Of a stretch of 64,000 nucleotides of DNA, positions 16,464 through 24,761 are shown one piece after another. The translations under genes and the position numbers were made by a program. Within the stretch, counting starts at the first letter, position 1, and the number at the start of each line of letters is the position of its first letter. This DNA comes from JAJRXR01 sp041402005 (GTDB lineage: Bacteria > Planctomycetota > Phycisphaerae > Phycisphaerales > UBA1924). The DNA is taken from positions 372,001-436,000 of the forward strand of contig JAWKTB010000001.1 in the NCBI GenBank assembly GCA_041402005.1, given 5' to 3'. Below the pieces are notes generated by a model. That model worked only from the letters and a program-made list of their open reading frames with translations, was not told the origin of the DNA and did not search any database.

Positions 16464-16799
16464 CTACCCCGCCGCCAGTTGCTCGGCCAGATCGTCCATG
16501 CTCGGCTCCGCGTCGTCCACCCGCTTGGGCGTTGCCGGCCCCATCGCCCGCACCCGCGTCGCGACGTCGCCCACGAACGTGATCTTCACGCCGAAGTTCT
16601 CCCCGATCTTCACCGCCCGACCGGCCCCGATCTGGCGGTTGTTGACCAGGACGTCCAGCTCCTCCTCGGCGTTCTTGGGCAGCTCGATGATCGACCCGGG
16701 CACCAGCGTCACCACCTCGCCCGCGCTCAGGCGGCGTTCGCCCAGGCGCACGATGATCGGGACCTCGAGGCGCATGACGCTGGGCAGGGGGGTGGGCAT
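16464..16799 (-). CDS. FliN/SpoA-domain protein (flagellar switch or secretion C-ring type)
   Basis: 111 residues from the ATG at 16799, with GGAG eight bases upstream. Almost the whole protein is one SpoA domain: VPIIVRLGERRLSAGEVVTL, then PGSIIELPKNAEEELDVLVN, then GAGRAVKIGENFGVKI, closely following the C-terminal half of FliN. In the flagellar motor FliN forms the C-ring and binds FliH and CheY-like proteins. No other motor gene is nearby, so it may be a dispersed flagellar gene or serve another secretion system. It converges with the small membrane protein gene, three bases apart. Confidence 0.8.
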   Translation of the reverse strand: MPTPLPSVMRLEVPIIVRLGERRLSAGEVVTLVPGSIIELPKNAEEELDVLVNNRQIGAGRAVKIGENFGVKITFVGDVATRVRAMGPATPKRVDDAEPSMDDLAEQLAAG

Positions 16800-16890
16800 G
16801 GGGGCTCCATCGACCTTTCGACGCGGGGTCTTGACGCCCGGCGCGCACGCGGGGCCGGCGGAGAGTCCGCAATCGCTGTGCCAATGGCCT

Positions 16891-16997
16891 GTGTGGCGTG
16901 GTCTGGAGGCGAAGCCAAAAGGCCACGCGGCGTGCGTCTTGACCCTCGATGCCGCGGCGTGGCCTTCGCCCCGGGCGGGGCTCAGACCACGGCACAC
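16891..16997. repeat. Long imperfect inverted repeat
   Basis: The outer arms at 16891-16905 and 16983-16997 pair in 14 of 15 positions (GTGTGGCGTGGTCTG against its near-complement). An inner stem pairs GGCCACGC (16921) with GCGTGGCC (16957). It lies in the 245-base gap between fabF and the fliN-like gene and would be in the leader of the latter. It could be a palindromic mobile remnant, a terminator for fabF or a structured leader. Confidence 0.6.
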
Positions 16998-17044
16998 CCC
17001 GATTGGGAGGAGGCTGGCCGGAAGCCGGACCCAACAGGACCGCC

Positions 17045-18340
17045 TCAGCCCTCGTAGCGCCCGACGATCAGGGTGACGTTGTGCCCGCCGAAGCCGAATG
17101 TGTTGTTCATCGCGTAGCGAATGCGGCGCTCGCGGGCGTCGTGGGCGACGAGGTCGATGTCGAAGCCCTCGTCGGGGTTGTCGAGGTTGATGGTGGGGGC
17201 GATGACGCCGTCGCGGACCGCATGCACGCAGGCGAGCATCTCGACCGCGCCCGAAGCCCCCAGGCAGTGCCCGATCATCGACTTGGTCGAGCTCATGAGC
17301 AGCTTGCCGCCGGCGGACTTGCGGGCGTGGTCGCCGAAGATCTTGAGGACCGCGGCGACCTCGGCCTTGTCCCCGAGGGGCGTCGATGTGCCGTGCGCGT
17401 TGACGTACTCGATGTCGGTCGGCTTGAGGCCGGCCTCCTGGAGTGCCCAGCGCATCGAGTTGGCGGCGCCCCGCCCGTGCTCGTCGGGCGCCGTGATGTG
17501 CCCGGCGTCCGACGAGTTCCCGAAGCCGACCAGCTCGGCGTAGATCTCGGCGCCCCGCGCCTTGGCGTGCTCCTCGCTCTCGAGGACGTAGATTCCGGCT
17601 CCTTCGGCGAGCACGAACCCGTCGCGGTCCTTGTCGAAGGGGCGTGAGGCCTTCTCGGGCGCGTCGTTGCGCGTCGAGAGGGCCCGCATCGTCGAGAAGG
17701 CGCCGACGCACAGCGGGGTGATCGCGGCCTCGGAGCCGCCGGCGACCATGACGTCGGCGAGGCCCCGCCTGATGTACTGGGCGGCGTCGCCGATCGCGTG
17801 CCCGGAGCTGGCGCACGCGGTCGCGTGGGCGCTGGCCGGCCCCTGGAGGTTGTAGCGGATGGAGATGTTGCCCGCGACGGCATTGACCATGAGGCGCGGG
17901 ACGGTGAACGGGCTCAGGCGGGTCCACCCCCGGTCGTCGAGGACATGGTGCCCCTCCTCGATCGTGCGGATCCCGCCGATGCCAGAGCCGACCACGACGC
18001 CCCGGCGTTCGGGGTCGCCCGAGGCGAAGTCGAGCCCGGAATGCTTGACGGCCTCGTCGGCGGCGTACAGGCCGAGGATCGTCGTCCGGTCAAGGCGCCT
18101 GGCCTCGCGCGGGTCGACGACGGGAGTCGGGTCGAAGTTCTTGACCTGACCGGCGATCTTGACCGCCCACTCCTCGGGGTGGAGATCGAAGAGCGGCTCT
18201 TCGTAGAGGCTGACGCCCGAGCGTCCCTCGCGCATGGCGGCCCAGCTCCCCGGCGCGTTGGGCGCGAGGTCTGTGACCGCGCCCATGCCGGTGATCACCA
18301 CCCGGCGGGGACGGCTGGATGAATCGTGGCTGGTGGTCAT
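17045..18340 (-). CDS. fabF: Beta-ketoacyl-ACP synthase II
   Basis: Condenses malonyl-ACP with growing acyl-ACP in fatty acid elongation. 431 residues. Ketosynthase motifs are in order: VVITGMGAVTDLAPN at the N-terminus, the active-site Cys in ATACASSGHAIGDA, the first His in NAHGTSTPLGD, and the second His in STKSMIGHCLGASG, then FGFGGHNVTLI near the end. The start at 18340 gives the normal N-terminus. It is 61 bases downstream of acpP in the same direction, the usual bacterial arrangement, and probably shares its promoter. Confidence 0.95.
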   Translation of the reverse strand: MTTSHDSSSRPRRVVITGMGAVTDLAPNAPGSWAAMREGRSGVSLYEEPLFDLHPEEWAVKIAGQVKNFDPTPVVDPREARRLDRTTILGLYAADEAVKHSGLDFASGDPERRGVVVGSGIGGIRTIEEGHHVLDDRGWTRLSPFTVPRLMVNAVAGNISIRYNLQGPASAHATACASSGHAIGDAAQYIRRGLADVMVAGGSEAAITPLCVGAFSTMRALSTRNDAPEKASRPFDKDRDGFVLAEGAGIYVLESEEHAKARGAEIYAELVGFGNSSDAGHITAPDEHGRGAANSMRWALQEAGLKPTDIEYVNAHGTSTPLGDKAEVAAVLKIFGDHARKSAGGKLLMSSTKSMIGHCLGASGAVEMLACVHAVRDGVIAPTINLDNPDEGFDIDLVAHDARERRIRYAMNNTFGFGGHNVTLIVGRYEG

Positions 18341-18401
18341 GGGTCCGCGGGGGCGCCACCCGATCCCGGGGGCGAGCGGGTTCTCCGCCGCCGCTCGGGG
18401 C

Positions 18402-18650
18402 TCAGTCCACGCCCTGGGCCTGCTTGATGAAGTCGATGGCCTGGCCGACGGTGCGGATCTTCTCCGCCTGGTCGTCCGGGATCGACGTCTCGAACTCGTC
18501 CTCGAACTCCATGACCAGCTCAACCGTGTCGAGGCTGTCGGCGTTCAGGTCCTCGACGAAGCTCGTGTCGCGGGTGATCTTGTCCTTGTCCGCGCCCATC
18601 TGCTCGGCCACGATCTCGATCACCTTCGCTTCGATCTCTTGCTCGGTCAC
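18402..18650 (-). CDS. acpP: Acyl carrier protein
   Basis: 82 acidic residues with the phosphopantetheine site DLNADSLDTVEL (the Ser of DSL). It carries acyl chains for fatty acid synthesis. It starts at a GTG (18650) with GGAG nine bases upstream; no in-frame ATG fits. Followed by fabF. A good promoter lies about 75 bases upstream. Confidence 0.96.
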   Translation of the reverse strand: MTEQEIEAKVIEIVAEQMGADKDKITRDTSFVEDLNADSLDTVELVMEFEDEFETSIPDDQAEKIRTVGQAIDFIKQAQGVD

Positions 18651-19021
18651 TCTGGTGTCTCCGCGGGTTCTCACGCCGCCACCGGTCCCGGGAGACGCCC
18701 GCGGGCCCGCATTCTGGTCGACGGCGGCGATTCTAGCCGGGGCCCGCTCTGGCCGCCAAGCCGGTGCGCCCTCCCCATCAGGCCAGTCCGGGCCGGTCCG
18801 ATCCGCCCATCCGACGCCCTGGAACCCAGATCGGACCTCCACCGGTGGGGGTCGGGACGGATGCGCCACGCGCGAGGGCGACGATCGCCCCCGTCGCCCC
18901 CCGCGGCTTGACCGGCCCTTCCCCCGCGTCGATGGGCCTGCCCTGGGGCGCCCGTCACGCCGGCGGGCCCCAGACGCGCCCGGTCCACGCCACCCGCGTG
19001 GACGCAACTTCGGAGGTGGGC
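18651..19021. other. Divergent intergenic region, acpP / DUF1444 gene
   Basis: 371 bases with no supported gene. It contains the acpP promoter at 18730-18759 and several GC-rich dyads (for example GGGCGACGATCGCCC near 18875). The plus-strand DUF1444 gene must be transcribed from the right-hand part. Confidence 0.5.
18730..18759 (-). promoter_or_regulatory. Candidate acpP-fabF promoter
   Basis: On the minus strand TTGGCG (18759-18754) and TAGAAT (18735-18730) are 18 bases apart. The predicted start would give a leader of about 74 bases before the acpP GTG. Confidence 0.6.
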
Positions 19022-19855
19022 ATGGCGCATATGCCGATGGAGCCCGAGGCGTTCGCCGAGCATGTCGCGACCCTGGTGCGCCGTTTGCAGCCCGGCTACC
19101 ACATCGAGCTGACCGGCCCGCGCGAACTGCTCGTCAACGGGCGTCGTCTGGACCTTGAGAACCTGTACCGCATGGTCCGCCACGAGCCCGAGCGTGGCAC
19201 GGAGATCGTCGAGCACTTCCTGGATCAGCTCTTCACCGGCGATGCCCTCGACATGACAGACGTTCCCTTCGAGTTCGCCAAGCCCCGCATCATGCCCCGG
19301 ATCCAGCCGGAGTCGATCTTCCAGCACCTCTCCCGCGAGCTGGTCGCCCACGTCCCGTTCGTCAACGACACCGTCGTCGTCTTCGTCACCGACCTTCCTC
19401 ACATGACGGTCTCGATCACGACCGAGCAGGTGATGCGCTGGGGGATCGACCTCGAGGAGCTCGAGCGGATCGCGCGGGCGAACCTGGACGAGTACGCGCC
19501 GGACATGGAGATGCAGGTCATCGAGTCGAAGGAGGGGGGCAAGGCGGTGATCGTCGCCGAGCAGGACGGGTACGACGCCGCGAGGCTGCTGCTGAGCAAT
19601 CTGTTCAAGGAGCTGGCCCCACGTCTCGGCGGCGACTTCTACGTCGCCACCCCGGCCCGCGACATGTTCATCGCCCTCTCGTGCGAGCCCAAGCCATTTC
19701 TCGACCGCCTCGCCGGGCGGATCGAGGACGACTTCAACCGCATGCCCTACCCGATCTCCAAGAACCTGTTCTACGTGACGCGCGACGGCGTGGCGGGGAC
19801 ACTCTCCGCCCCCAAGCCCGGCGGCGAGATGTACAACGCCGAGGATGCGGCGTAA
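19022..19855 (+). CDS. DUF1444 (YtpQ-like) family protein
   Basis: 277 residues; GGAGG lies seven bases before the ATG at 19022. It reads like the DUF1444/UPF0354 family, with an early GPRELLVNGRRLDLENLYRM, a middle LVAHVPFVNDTVVVFVTDLP, the segment ITTEQVMRWGIDLEELERIA and FYVATPARDMFIAL near the C-terminus. The family is widespread and mostly uncharacterised, so no function can be assigned. No signal peptide; cytoplasmic. Monocistronic in appearance. Confidence 0.75.
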   Translation: MAHMPMEPEAFAEHVATLVRRLQPGYHIELTGPRELLVNGRRLDLENLYRMVRHEPERGTEIVEHFLDQLFTGDALDMTDVPFEFAKPRIMPRIQPESIFQHLSRELVAHVPFVNDTVVVFVTDLPHMTVSITTEQVMRWGIDLEELERIARANLDEYAPDMEMQVIESKEGGKAVIVAEQDGYDAARLLLSNLFKELAPRLGGDFYVATPARDMFIALSCEPKPFLDRLAGRIEDDFNRMPYPISKNLFYVTRDGVAGTLSAPKPGGEMYNAEDAA

Positions 19856-19865
19856 CGCCCGAGTT

Positions 19866-19977
19866 CTGAGTTCTCAGTTCTGAGTCCTGAGTGAGAGGCG
19901 CCCAGCTCCCTCCTCGGGCGCTATCGCGCTGTCTCCGACTCAGTACTCACCACTCACCACTCACCACTCACCACTCT
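19866..19977. repeat. Two simple-sequence repeat tracts
   Basis: At 19866-19894 a GTTCTGAGTTCTCA-type unit repeats imperfectly. At 19937-19977 an eight-base unit CTCACCAC repeats about four times. The second tract encodes the last residues and stop codon of the flavin reductase on the minus strand (LESGEW then stop). Confidence 0.7.
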
Positions 19978-20611
19978 CCAACGCCGCCCGCCCCATCGGC
20001 ATCTCGAACCGATCCCGGGTGGTGCAGTACCCCAGCCCGCCAAGGCGCCCGATCGCGCCCAGGGCGTCCGGGTCCACGTGCATCCGCTCGTTGACGACGC
20101 CGTCGCGCACGAACACGTGCACCACGCGCCCGATCACGATGTTCCCGCCCGCCGGCTTGCCCGGGTTCGTCCGGGTCACCTGAACGGTCTCGCACTCGAA
20201 GCAGACGGGTGACTGGGCCACCCGCGGCGGGCGCACGACGACGCTCGACGCCTCGGTCAGCCCCACCAGCTCGAACTCGCTCTCGCCCCTCGCCAACGGC
20301 TCAGCGGCCCCCGCGACCTGACGCCGATACGCCTCGACCGCCAGGTTCACCACGAACTGCCCCGTCCCCCCCTCGCTCACCGGCTTGGCGTTGGCCAGCG
20401 AGTCCTTCTCCGACCCGTCGGCGTTGTTCGCCGGGCAGAACAGCATCGTCATCGGGTCCGACCCGACCGCGTTGAAGAAGGAGAACGGCGCCAGGTTCGG
20501 GCGTCCCTCGGGTGAGAGCGTCGAGACGAACGCGATCGGGCGCGGGATCACCGCCCCGATCAGCAGCTTGTACCGCTCCGCGACCGTCAGCTCCGCCGGG
20601 CTGAGTTCCAT
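19961..20611 (-). CDS. Flavin reductase-like (FMN-binding) protein
   Basis: 216 residues. The N-terminal part (ERYKLLIGAVIPRPIAFVST, then GRPNLAPFSFFNAVGSDPMT, MLFCPANN) is the split-barrel FMN-binding fold of the flavin reductase / nitrilotriacetate monooxygenase component B family. The segment PVCFECETVQVTRTNPGKPA and HVDPDALGAIGRLGGLGYCT complete it. Such proteins bind FMN and usually reduce it for partner oxygenases; the partner is not in this window. It is divergent from the next gene, with 40 bases between the starts. The C-terminus runs into a simple repeat. Confidence 0.85.
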   Translation of the reverse strand: MELSPAELTVAERYKLLIGAVIPRPIAFVSTLSPEGRPNLAPFSFFNAVGSDPMTMLFCPANNADGSEKDSLANAKPVSEGGTGQFVVNLAVEAYRRQVAGAAEPLARGESEFELVGLTEASSVVVRPPRVAQSPVCFECETVQVTRTNPGKPAGGNIVIGRVVHVFVRDGVVNERMHVDPDALGAIGRLGGLGYCTTRDRFEMPMGRAALESGEW

Positions 20612-20651
20612 GGCGCAGGGTAGGGACGCCCGCCCTTCCTACCCTCGGTCG

Positions 20652-21449
20652 ATGACCGACGACGCGCGAGTCCTGACCTGGGCGGCCCTCCTCGGCAAGT
20701 GGACCGACTTCGCCAAAGCGGCGGTCGCGCTGCCCAAGGAGGGCGAGGGCGGGCGCTGGCGCGACGCCGTCGCCCCGGTCATCACGCTCCAGGCGGTCAC
20801 GCATGCGCTTGGCGAGCTGGACGAGCTCGACGACGCCGACCGCCCGGGGGCGCTCGACCGGGCGGAGCTGTTGTGCAAGGAGGCCGCGGGGCGCCTGCAC
20901 GAGCTGTGGCGGGGCGAGGCGCTGCCCGAAGAGGTGGGGGCGCTGATCGAGGACTCGCGCGTCGCGTTCGAGATGGCCGCCAACGCCGGTCTCGAGTGGC
21001 TCGTCGCTTCCGAGCGTCTGGAGACGCCGCATCCGGCGGACCTGGTCGAGACACTGGAGCGCCAGGGCTTCGGGGGCGACCTCTTCCTGCCCTCGCCCGG
21101 CGTGCCATTGTTCAAAGGCTCGGTCGCGGCCTTCGCCCGCGCCCCCGGGGGCGCCCCGCCCAACGAGCGGGCGATCCATGCAATCCAGGCGTTCCTGACT
21201 CGGCGTGGCGCCAAGCTCGCCGCGCCCGAGCGGATCAGCGTGCCCAGGCAGGTCTACCGCCAGCTCGACTTCGCGACGGGCAAGGTCACGCGTGACCTGG
21301 TGGTCCCGATGAACGAGGACCTGCCGCCGGGCCAGCCGCTTCTTGTGCTGGCGATGGACGCCGGGAGCCCCTGCCAGGTCCCGCCGGAGGTGCGGGCGGT
21401 TGCGCGGATGGAGCCGGCGCCGGTCGAGGTGTTCGAGCCCGGAGCGTGA
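20652..21449 (+). CDS. Hypothetical protein, 265 residues
   Basis: The start ATG at 20652 (MTDDARVLTWAALLGKWTDF) is placed by the divergent neighbour. The first half is alpha-helical and acidic (VTHALGELDELDDADRPG; LLCKEAAGRLHELW), the second half has a Pro/Arg-rich strand-like region (APERISVPRQVYRQLDF; KVTRDLVVPMNEDLPPG). No known domain, signal peptide or membrane span. The last residues and stop codon lie inside the left arm of a 24-bp palindrome (21436-21504), suggesting that the palindrome replaced or extended the original end. Confidence 0.7.
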   Translation: MTDDARVLTWAALLGKWTDFAKAAVALPKEGEGGRWRDAVAPVITLQAVTHALGELDELDDADRPGALDRAELLCKEAAGRLHELWRGEALPEEVGALIEDSRVAFEMAANAGLEWLVASERLETPHPADLVETLERQGFGGDLFLPSPGVPLFKGSVAAFARAPGGAPPNERAIHAIQAFLTRRGAKLAAPERISVPRQVYRQLDFATGKVTRDLVVPMNEDLPPGQPLLVLAMDAGSPCQVPPEVRAVARMEPAPVEVFEPGA

Positions 21450-21504
21450 GCGACGGGTCTGCATGACCCGGCGCGAGCCGGACCCGTCGCTCACGCTCCG
21501 GGCT
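21436..21504. repeat. Perfect 24-bp inverted repeat overlapping a gene end
   Basis: The arms 21436-21459 and 21481-21504 are exact complements (AGCCCGGAGCGTGAGC... and its reverse) around a 21-base loop. It can act as terminator for the upstream gene and insulates mdh. The same type of motif, encoding PSLTLR when translated, is one I associate with interspersed repeats in planctomycete genomes; only one copy is seen here. Confidence 0.75.
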
Positions 21505-21590
21505 TGATGGGTCCGGGCGTCGACGCCTCCGACTCCGCCTAGCATCGAGGCCCACACCGAAACCGCTTCGAGACCGGAGGAAGAAAAGAC

Positions 21591-22544
21591 ATGCCGCAGC
21601 GTGCGAAGATCAGCGTCATCGGGGCCGGGAACGTCGGCGCCACCTGCGCCCACTGGGCCGCCGCCAAGGAGCTGGGCGACATCGTCGTCCTCGACATCCC
21701 CGACAAGGAGGGTGTCGCCAAGGGCAAGATGCTCGACCTGGCCTGCTGCGCCCCGCTCGAGCGGTTCGACTCGAACATCGTCGGCACGAGCGACTACAAG
21801 GACATCGCCGGCTCGGACGTCGTGGTGATCACCGCGGGTCTGCCCCGCAAGCCCGGCATGAGCCGCGACGACCTGATCGAGACCAACGTCAAGATCGTCC
21901 GCTCGGTCTCGGAGAAGGTCGCCGAGTTCGCGCCCGAGTCCAAGGTCATCGTCGTCTCCAACCCCCTCGACGCAATGGTCTACACCGCGTGGAAGACCAC
22001 CGGCTTCCCGACCAATCGCATCATGGGCCAGGCCGGCGCCCTCGACGTCGCCCGCTTCTGCACGTTTATCGCCTGGGAGATCGGGTGCTCGGTCGAGGAC
22101 GTGACGGCGCTGCTGCTCGGCGGGCACGGCGACGACATGGTGCCACTGCCCCGGTGCACCGCCGTCCACGGCATCCCCGTCTCCGACCTGCTCCCCAAGG
22201 ACAAGATCGACGCCTGCGTCGAGCGCGCCAAGGGCGGCGGCGGCGAGGTCGTCAAGCTCATGGGCACCAGCGCCTGGTTTGCCCCCGCCTCCGGCACGAT
22301 CCAGATGGTCGAGGCCATCGTCAAGGACAAGAAGCGGATCATCCCCTCCGCCGCCTACTGCAACGGCGAGTTCGGCGCCAAGGACCTCTTCGTTGGCGTC
22401 CCGGCCCTCCTGGGCGCGAACGGCGTCGAGAAGATCGTCGAGTTCAAGCTGAACCCCGAGGAGCAGAAGCTCTTCAACGAGTCCGCCTCCCACGTCAAGG
22501 ACCTGGTCGACACCGTCGTCAAGATGTTCCCCGACCTGGCCTAA
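21591..22544 (+). CDS. mdh: Malate dehydrogenase
   Basis: NAD-dependent interconversion of malate and oxaloacetate in the citric acid cycle. 317 residues. The N-terminus has the Rossmann motif VIGAGNVGATCA. Substrate-loop arginines are in GLPRKPGMSRDDL, and the catalytic pair is Asp in ALDVARF and His in GGHGDDMVPL. The GGHGD form is that of the lactate-dehydrogenase-like malate dehydrogenases. GGAGG is eight to twelve bases before the ATG. A -10-like TAGCAT at 21541 lies about 50 bases upstream. Stands alone. Confidence 0.94.
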   Translation: MPQRAKISVIGAGNVGATCAHWAAAKELGDIVVLDIPDKEGVAKGKMLDLACCAPLERFDSNIVGTSDYKDIAGSDVVVITAGLPRKPGMSRDDLIETNVKIVRSVSEKVAEFAPESKVIVVSNPLDAMVYTAWKTTGFPTNRIMGQAGALDVARFCTFIAWEIGCSVEDVTALLLGGHGDDMVPLPRCTAVHGIPVSDLLPKDKIDACVERAKGGGGEVVKLMGTSAWFAPASGTIQMVEAIVKDKKRIIPSAAYCNGEFGAKDLFVGVPALLGANGVEKIVEFKLNPEEQKLFNESASHVKDLVDTVVKMFPDLA

Positions 22545-22586
22545 GAAGTTCCTCGGATCGGACGATTTCGATTACCGAACTCCGTG

Positions 22587-22615
22587 TTGTGTTCGGGACG
22601 AGGAGGGGGTATCGT
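22587..22615 (+). promoter_or_regulatory. Candidate promoter of the exported helical-repeat gene
   Basis: TTGTGT (22587) and TATCGT (22610) with a 17-base spacer, about 43 bases before the start codon at 22658. Confidence 0.5.
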
Positions 22616-22657
22616 CCTCAAGCGGGGCACTATTCAGAACATGTAAGGGGGGTAACG

Positions 22658-23935
22658 ATGACTTCAGGTCGGTTCAGCATCGTCCGCGATGCCGCGGTGG
22701 TGCTGCTTTTGCTCTGTGGGCATCCAATGACTGCCCACGGACAGGGCTGTACCTCCGACGGCGGGGAAGAGTGCTGCTCAACAGCGACGGAAGATCACTG
22801 GGTTGAATACAACGTCCTCCATGAGCAGCCGGTTGCGGATCGGGATGCGAGCGCGCCCAAGGCGCAGACTCCGTATTGGGAATCGGTGCGGGATCTCCTC
22901 GTGCTGTTTGAACAATCTGATGATCGAAAGGCGCTCGCGATCATTGTTCGTGATGCGTCGCTGGCGGGATCCGGGCTCTCCCAGACGCAGGTTCGTGATG
23001 GTTTGAGAATCTCCGGGCACGTCCTGTACAGCGACGGTGCGCTGACCGAGTCTCAGCAGGCTTTCGCGGCCATGGCGCTCGCAGCGCAAGACGATCAGAC
23101 GCAGGCCGAATCACATCGCATGCTCGCCCAGATCGCCTTGCGTGAAGGCGACGCACAGACGGCGTTTGACCACTACGCTACCTCGTACAATCACTACATG
23201 TTGCTGCGCCAAGCCGGAGCGCCCAATCTCGCCAGAGTGGTCGTTGGTCCCCTGATTGAGTCGGCAAGAGTCGCCGGTCACGATCAGCTCGCGCTTCAGT
23301 ATGCGGATGAGGCGATCGATGAGTTCGAGAATGACCCGGTTGCAAATGTGCGTGCACGATCGCTCATGAAGGCGGGTGACATCGCGTTGGAGCTTGGCGA
23401 TACGGTCGCTGCCGAGGCGTACTACGACGAACTCCTTCAGACTTACCCGGAGTTCGGGATCACGGATTCCGACTGGGGTCTGCAGCCAGCGGTCCGGATG
23501 CGTCTGATGAAGGCGAAGGGGTTCGACATCCTTCACTGTAACAAGGAGGCGATGCAGGAGGCTGTTCAGATTCTTGGAGACGAGCGGTACAGGGGGATGC
23601 CATCCTGGGCGTCTATCGGAGAGAACCTCGCTCATTGCCTCTATGAACTCGGAAAGGCGGATGAGTCATTCGAGGTGCGCAATGCGATAATTGCGTCCAT
23701 TGATGAAGACATCGCGGCGCTCGCCCCCGAGCTTGAATGGCGTGCCTGGGGGCTTCGCCGGGTCCAGATCGGGATGATGTGGAATGCCGCCGTGTTGATG
23801 GTGCAGGACGAGAGAGACATGGCGACATGCGAGGCGTATCTCGAGCGTCTGACCGGCGAGTTTGCCGAGACCGATCCCGGCATCGCCAACATGGCCGCGG
23901 ACCTTCTGAGCACGCTGCAGGGCGGGGGCGGATGA
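22658..23935 (+). CDS. Exported tetratricopeptide-like protein
   Basis: 425 residues. AAGGGGGG precedes the ATG at 22658. An N-terminal signal peptide (VVLLLLCGHPMTAHGQG) is followed by a Cys-containing segment (GGEECCSTATED), then about 330 residues of paired helices such as ALIALREGDAQTAFDHYATS in style (AQIALREGDAQTAFDHYAT; DIALELGDTVAAEAYYDELL), typical of TPR-like solenoids. These usually scaffold protein contacts in the periplasm. Codon use is clearly less GC-rich than neighbours (many T- and A-ending codons), pointing to recent acquisition or relaxed selection. No specific family recognised. Confidence 0.75.
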   Translation: MTSGRFSIVRDAAVVLLLLCGHPMTAHGQGCTSDGGEECCSTATEDHWVEYNVLHEQPVADRDASAPKAQTPYWESVRDLLVLFEQSDDRKALAIIVRDASLAGSGLSQTQVRDGLRISGHVLYSDGALTESQQAFAAMALAAQDDQTQAESHRMLAQIALREGDAQTAFDHYATSYNHYMLLRQAGAPNLARVVVGPLIESARVAGHDQLALQYADEAIDEFENDPVANVRARSLMKAGDIALELGDTVAAEAYYDELLQTYPEFGITDSDWGLQPAVRMRLMKAKGFDILHCNKEAMQEAVQILGDERYRGMPSWASIGENLAHCLYELGKADESFEVRNAIIASIDEDIAALAPELEWRAWGLRRVQIGMMWNAAVLMVQDERDMATCEAYLERLTGEFAETDPGIANMAADLLSTLQGGGG

Positions 23936-23950
23936 ACGCCGGGCCCTGAC

Positions 23951-24481
23951 TCAACGTTTCTCGCTCCCGCCCTCGTCCACCCGCACGCCCTTGCGCAGCT
24001 GCTTCTGGCGTCGCTCGTCCAGGATGTTGTCCGCGTCCTCGCCCAGCGAGGTCAGCAGGCGGTATGCGTACGGCGCCCCCGCGAGCCACTTCCTCCAGCG
24101 CAGGAAGAACCAGAGCAGCGCCGGCGGCGAGACGACCCCGGCCACGATCAGCGATTCCTTCGATTGGTAGGCGATCGCCCACGCCGCGACGCCCAACGCC
24201 CCGGCCATCACCAGCAGGCCCAGCACGAACTGCCCCCCCTCGCTCGTGATCTGGCGTCGGATGGTCTTGCGCTGCGAGACGTTGATGTGGTGCGCCTCGG
24301 GGTCGAACCCCTCGAGGAGCATCTCTCCCCCCTCGAGTTCCGAGTCGTGGTCCCCGGCGCGCGCAGGCGACTTCTCGATCGCCTCGAGCGACTCGTCCAG
24401 CTCGACCTCGGCGACCGTGTCCTCCAGGGCAGGGTCGGTCTCGGTCAGGTCGATGTCATCGTCGTTTGGCCTGGCGTCCAC
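23951..24481 (-). CDS. Two-helix membrane protein of unknown function
   Basis: 176 residues from a GTG at 24481, chosen because GAGGGGGA lies just upstream and a longer frame adds only Gly/Arg-rich residues. The N-terminal ~70 residues are strongly acidic (DDDIDLTETDPALED). Two membrane helices follow (FVLGLLVMAGALGVAAWAIA and SLIVAGVVSPPALLWFF) and a basic cytoplasmic tail (LDERRQKQLRKGVRVDEG). No family recognised. Converges with the exported helical-repeat gene with 15 bases between stops. Confidence 0.65.
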   Translation of the reverse strand: MDARPNDDDIDLTETDPALEDTVAEVELDESLEAIEKSPARAGDHDSELEGGEMLLEGFDPEAHHINVSQRKTIRRQITSEGGQFVLGLLVMAGALGVAAWAIAYQSKESLIVAGVVSPPALLWFFLRWRKWLAGAPYAYRLLTSLGEDADNILDERRQKQLRKGVRVDEGGSEKR

Positions 24482-24693
24482 GTGGTCCCCCTCAGGACAA
24501 CGCCGAACCCACTGGTGGAGTTCGCCCCCGCCGAGCCCTTTCGGGTCCCCCCTCCCGGAGCCCCCCCTGGAGAGTTGCCGGGAGTGTAGTGGGGTTTTCA
24601 AGCGAGATATGTCACGCCCACGTCAAGACTTCAACGAGCCCCACGGGGTTCGCTGAGCGGCTCGCGGGGGGTCGGGACCCGCCCCCGCCCGCC

Positions 24694-24699
24694 TATACT
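24694..24699 (+). promoter_or_regulatory. Possible -10 element upstream of the CpeT-FKBP gene
   Basis: TATACT in an otherwise very GC-rich stretch, 63 bases before the start codon. No convincing -35 partner at 16-18 bases. Confidence 0.3.
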
Positions 24700-24761
24700 C
24701 GCGCCGATCCACTGATCGAGCGACTCGTACCACACTTGTGGGACACGGAGGAAATACGCCG

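Noticed and set aside
19937..19977. CRISPR-like short direct repeats
   Set aside because: The units are eight bases with no spacers; this is a simple tandem repeat. No cas genes are present.
20301..22493. 730-codon minus-strand frame opposite the 265-residue protein gene and mdh
   Set aside because: Low-complexity translation opposite a certain malate dehydrogenase; it also runs through the 24-bp palindrome.
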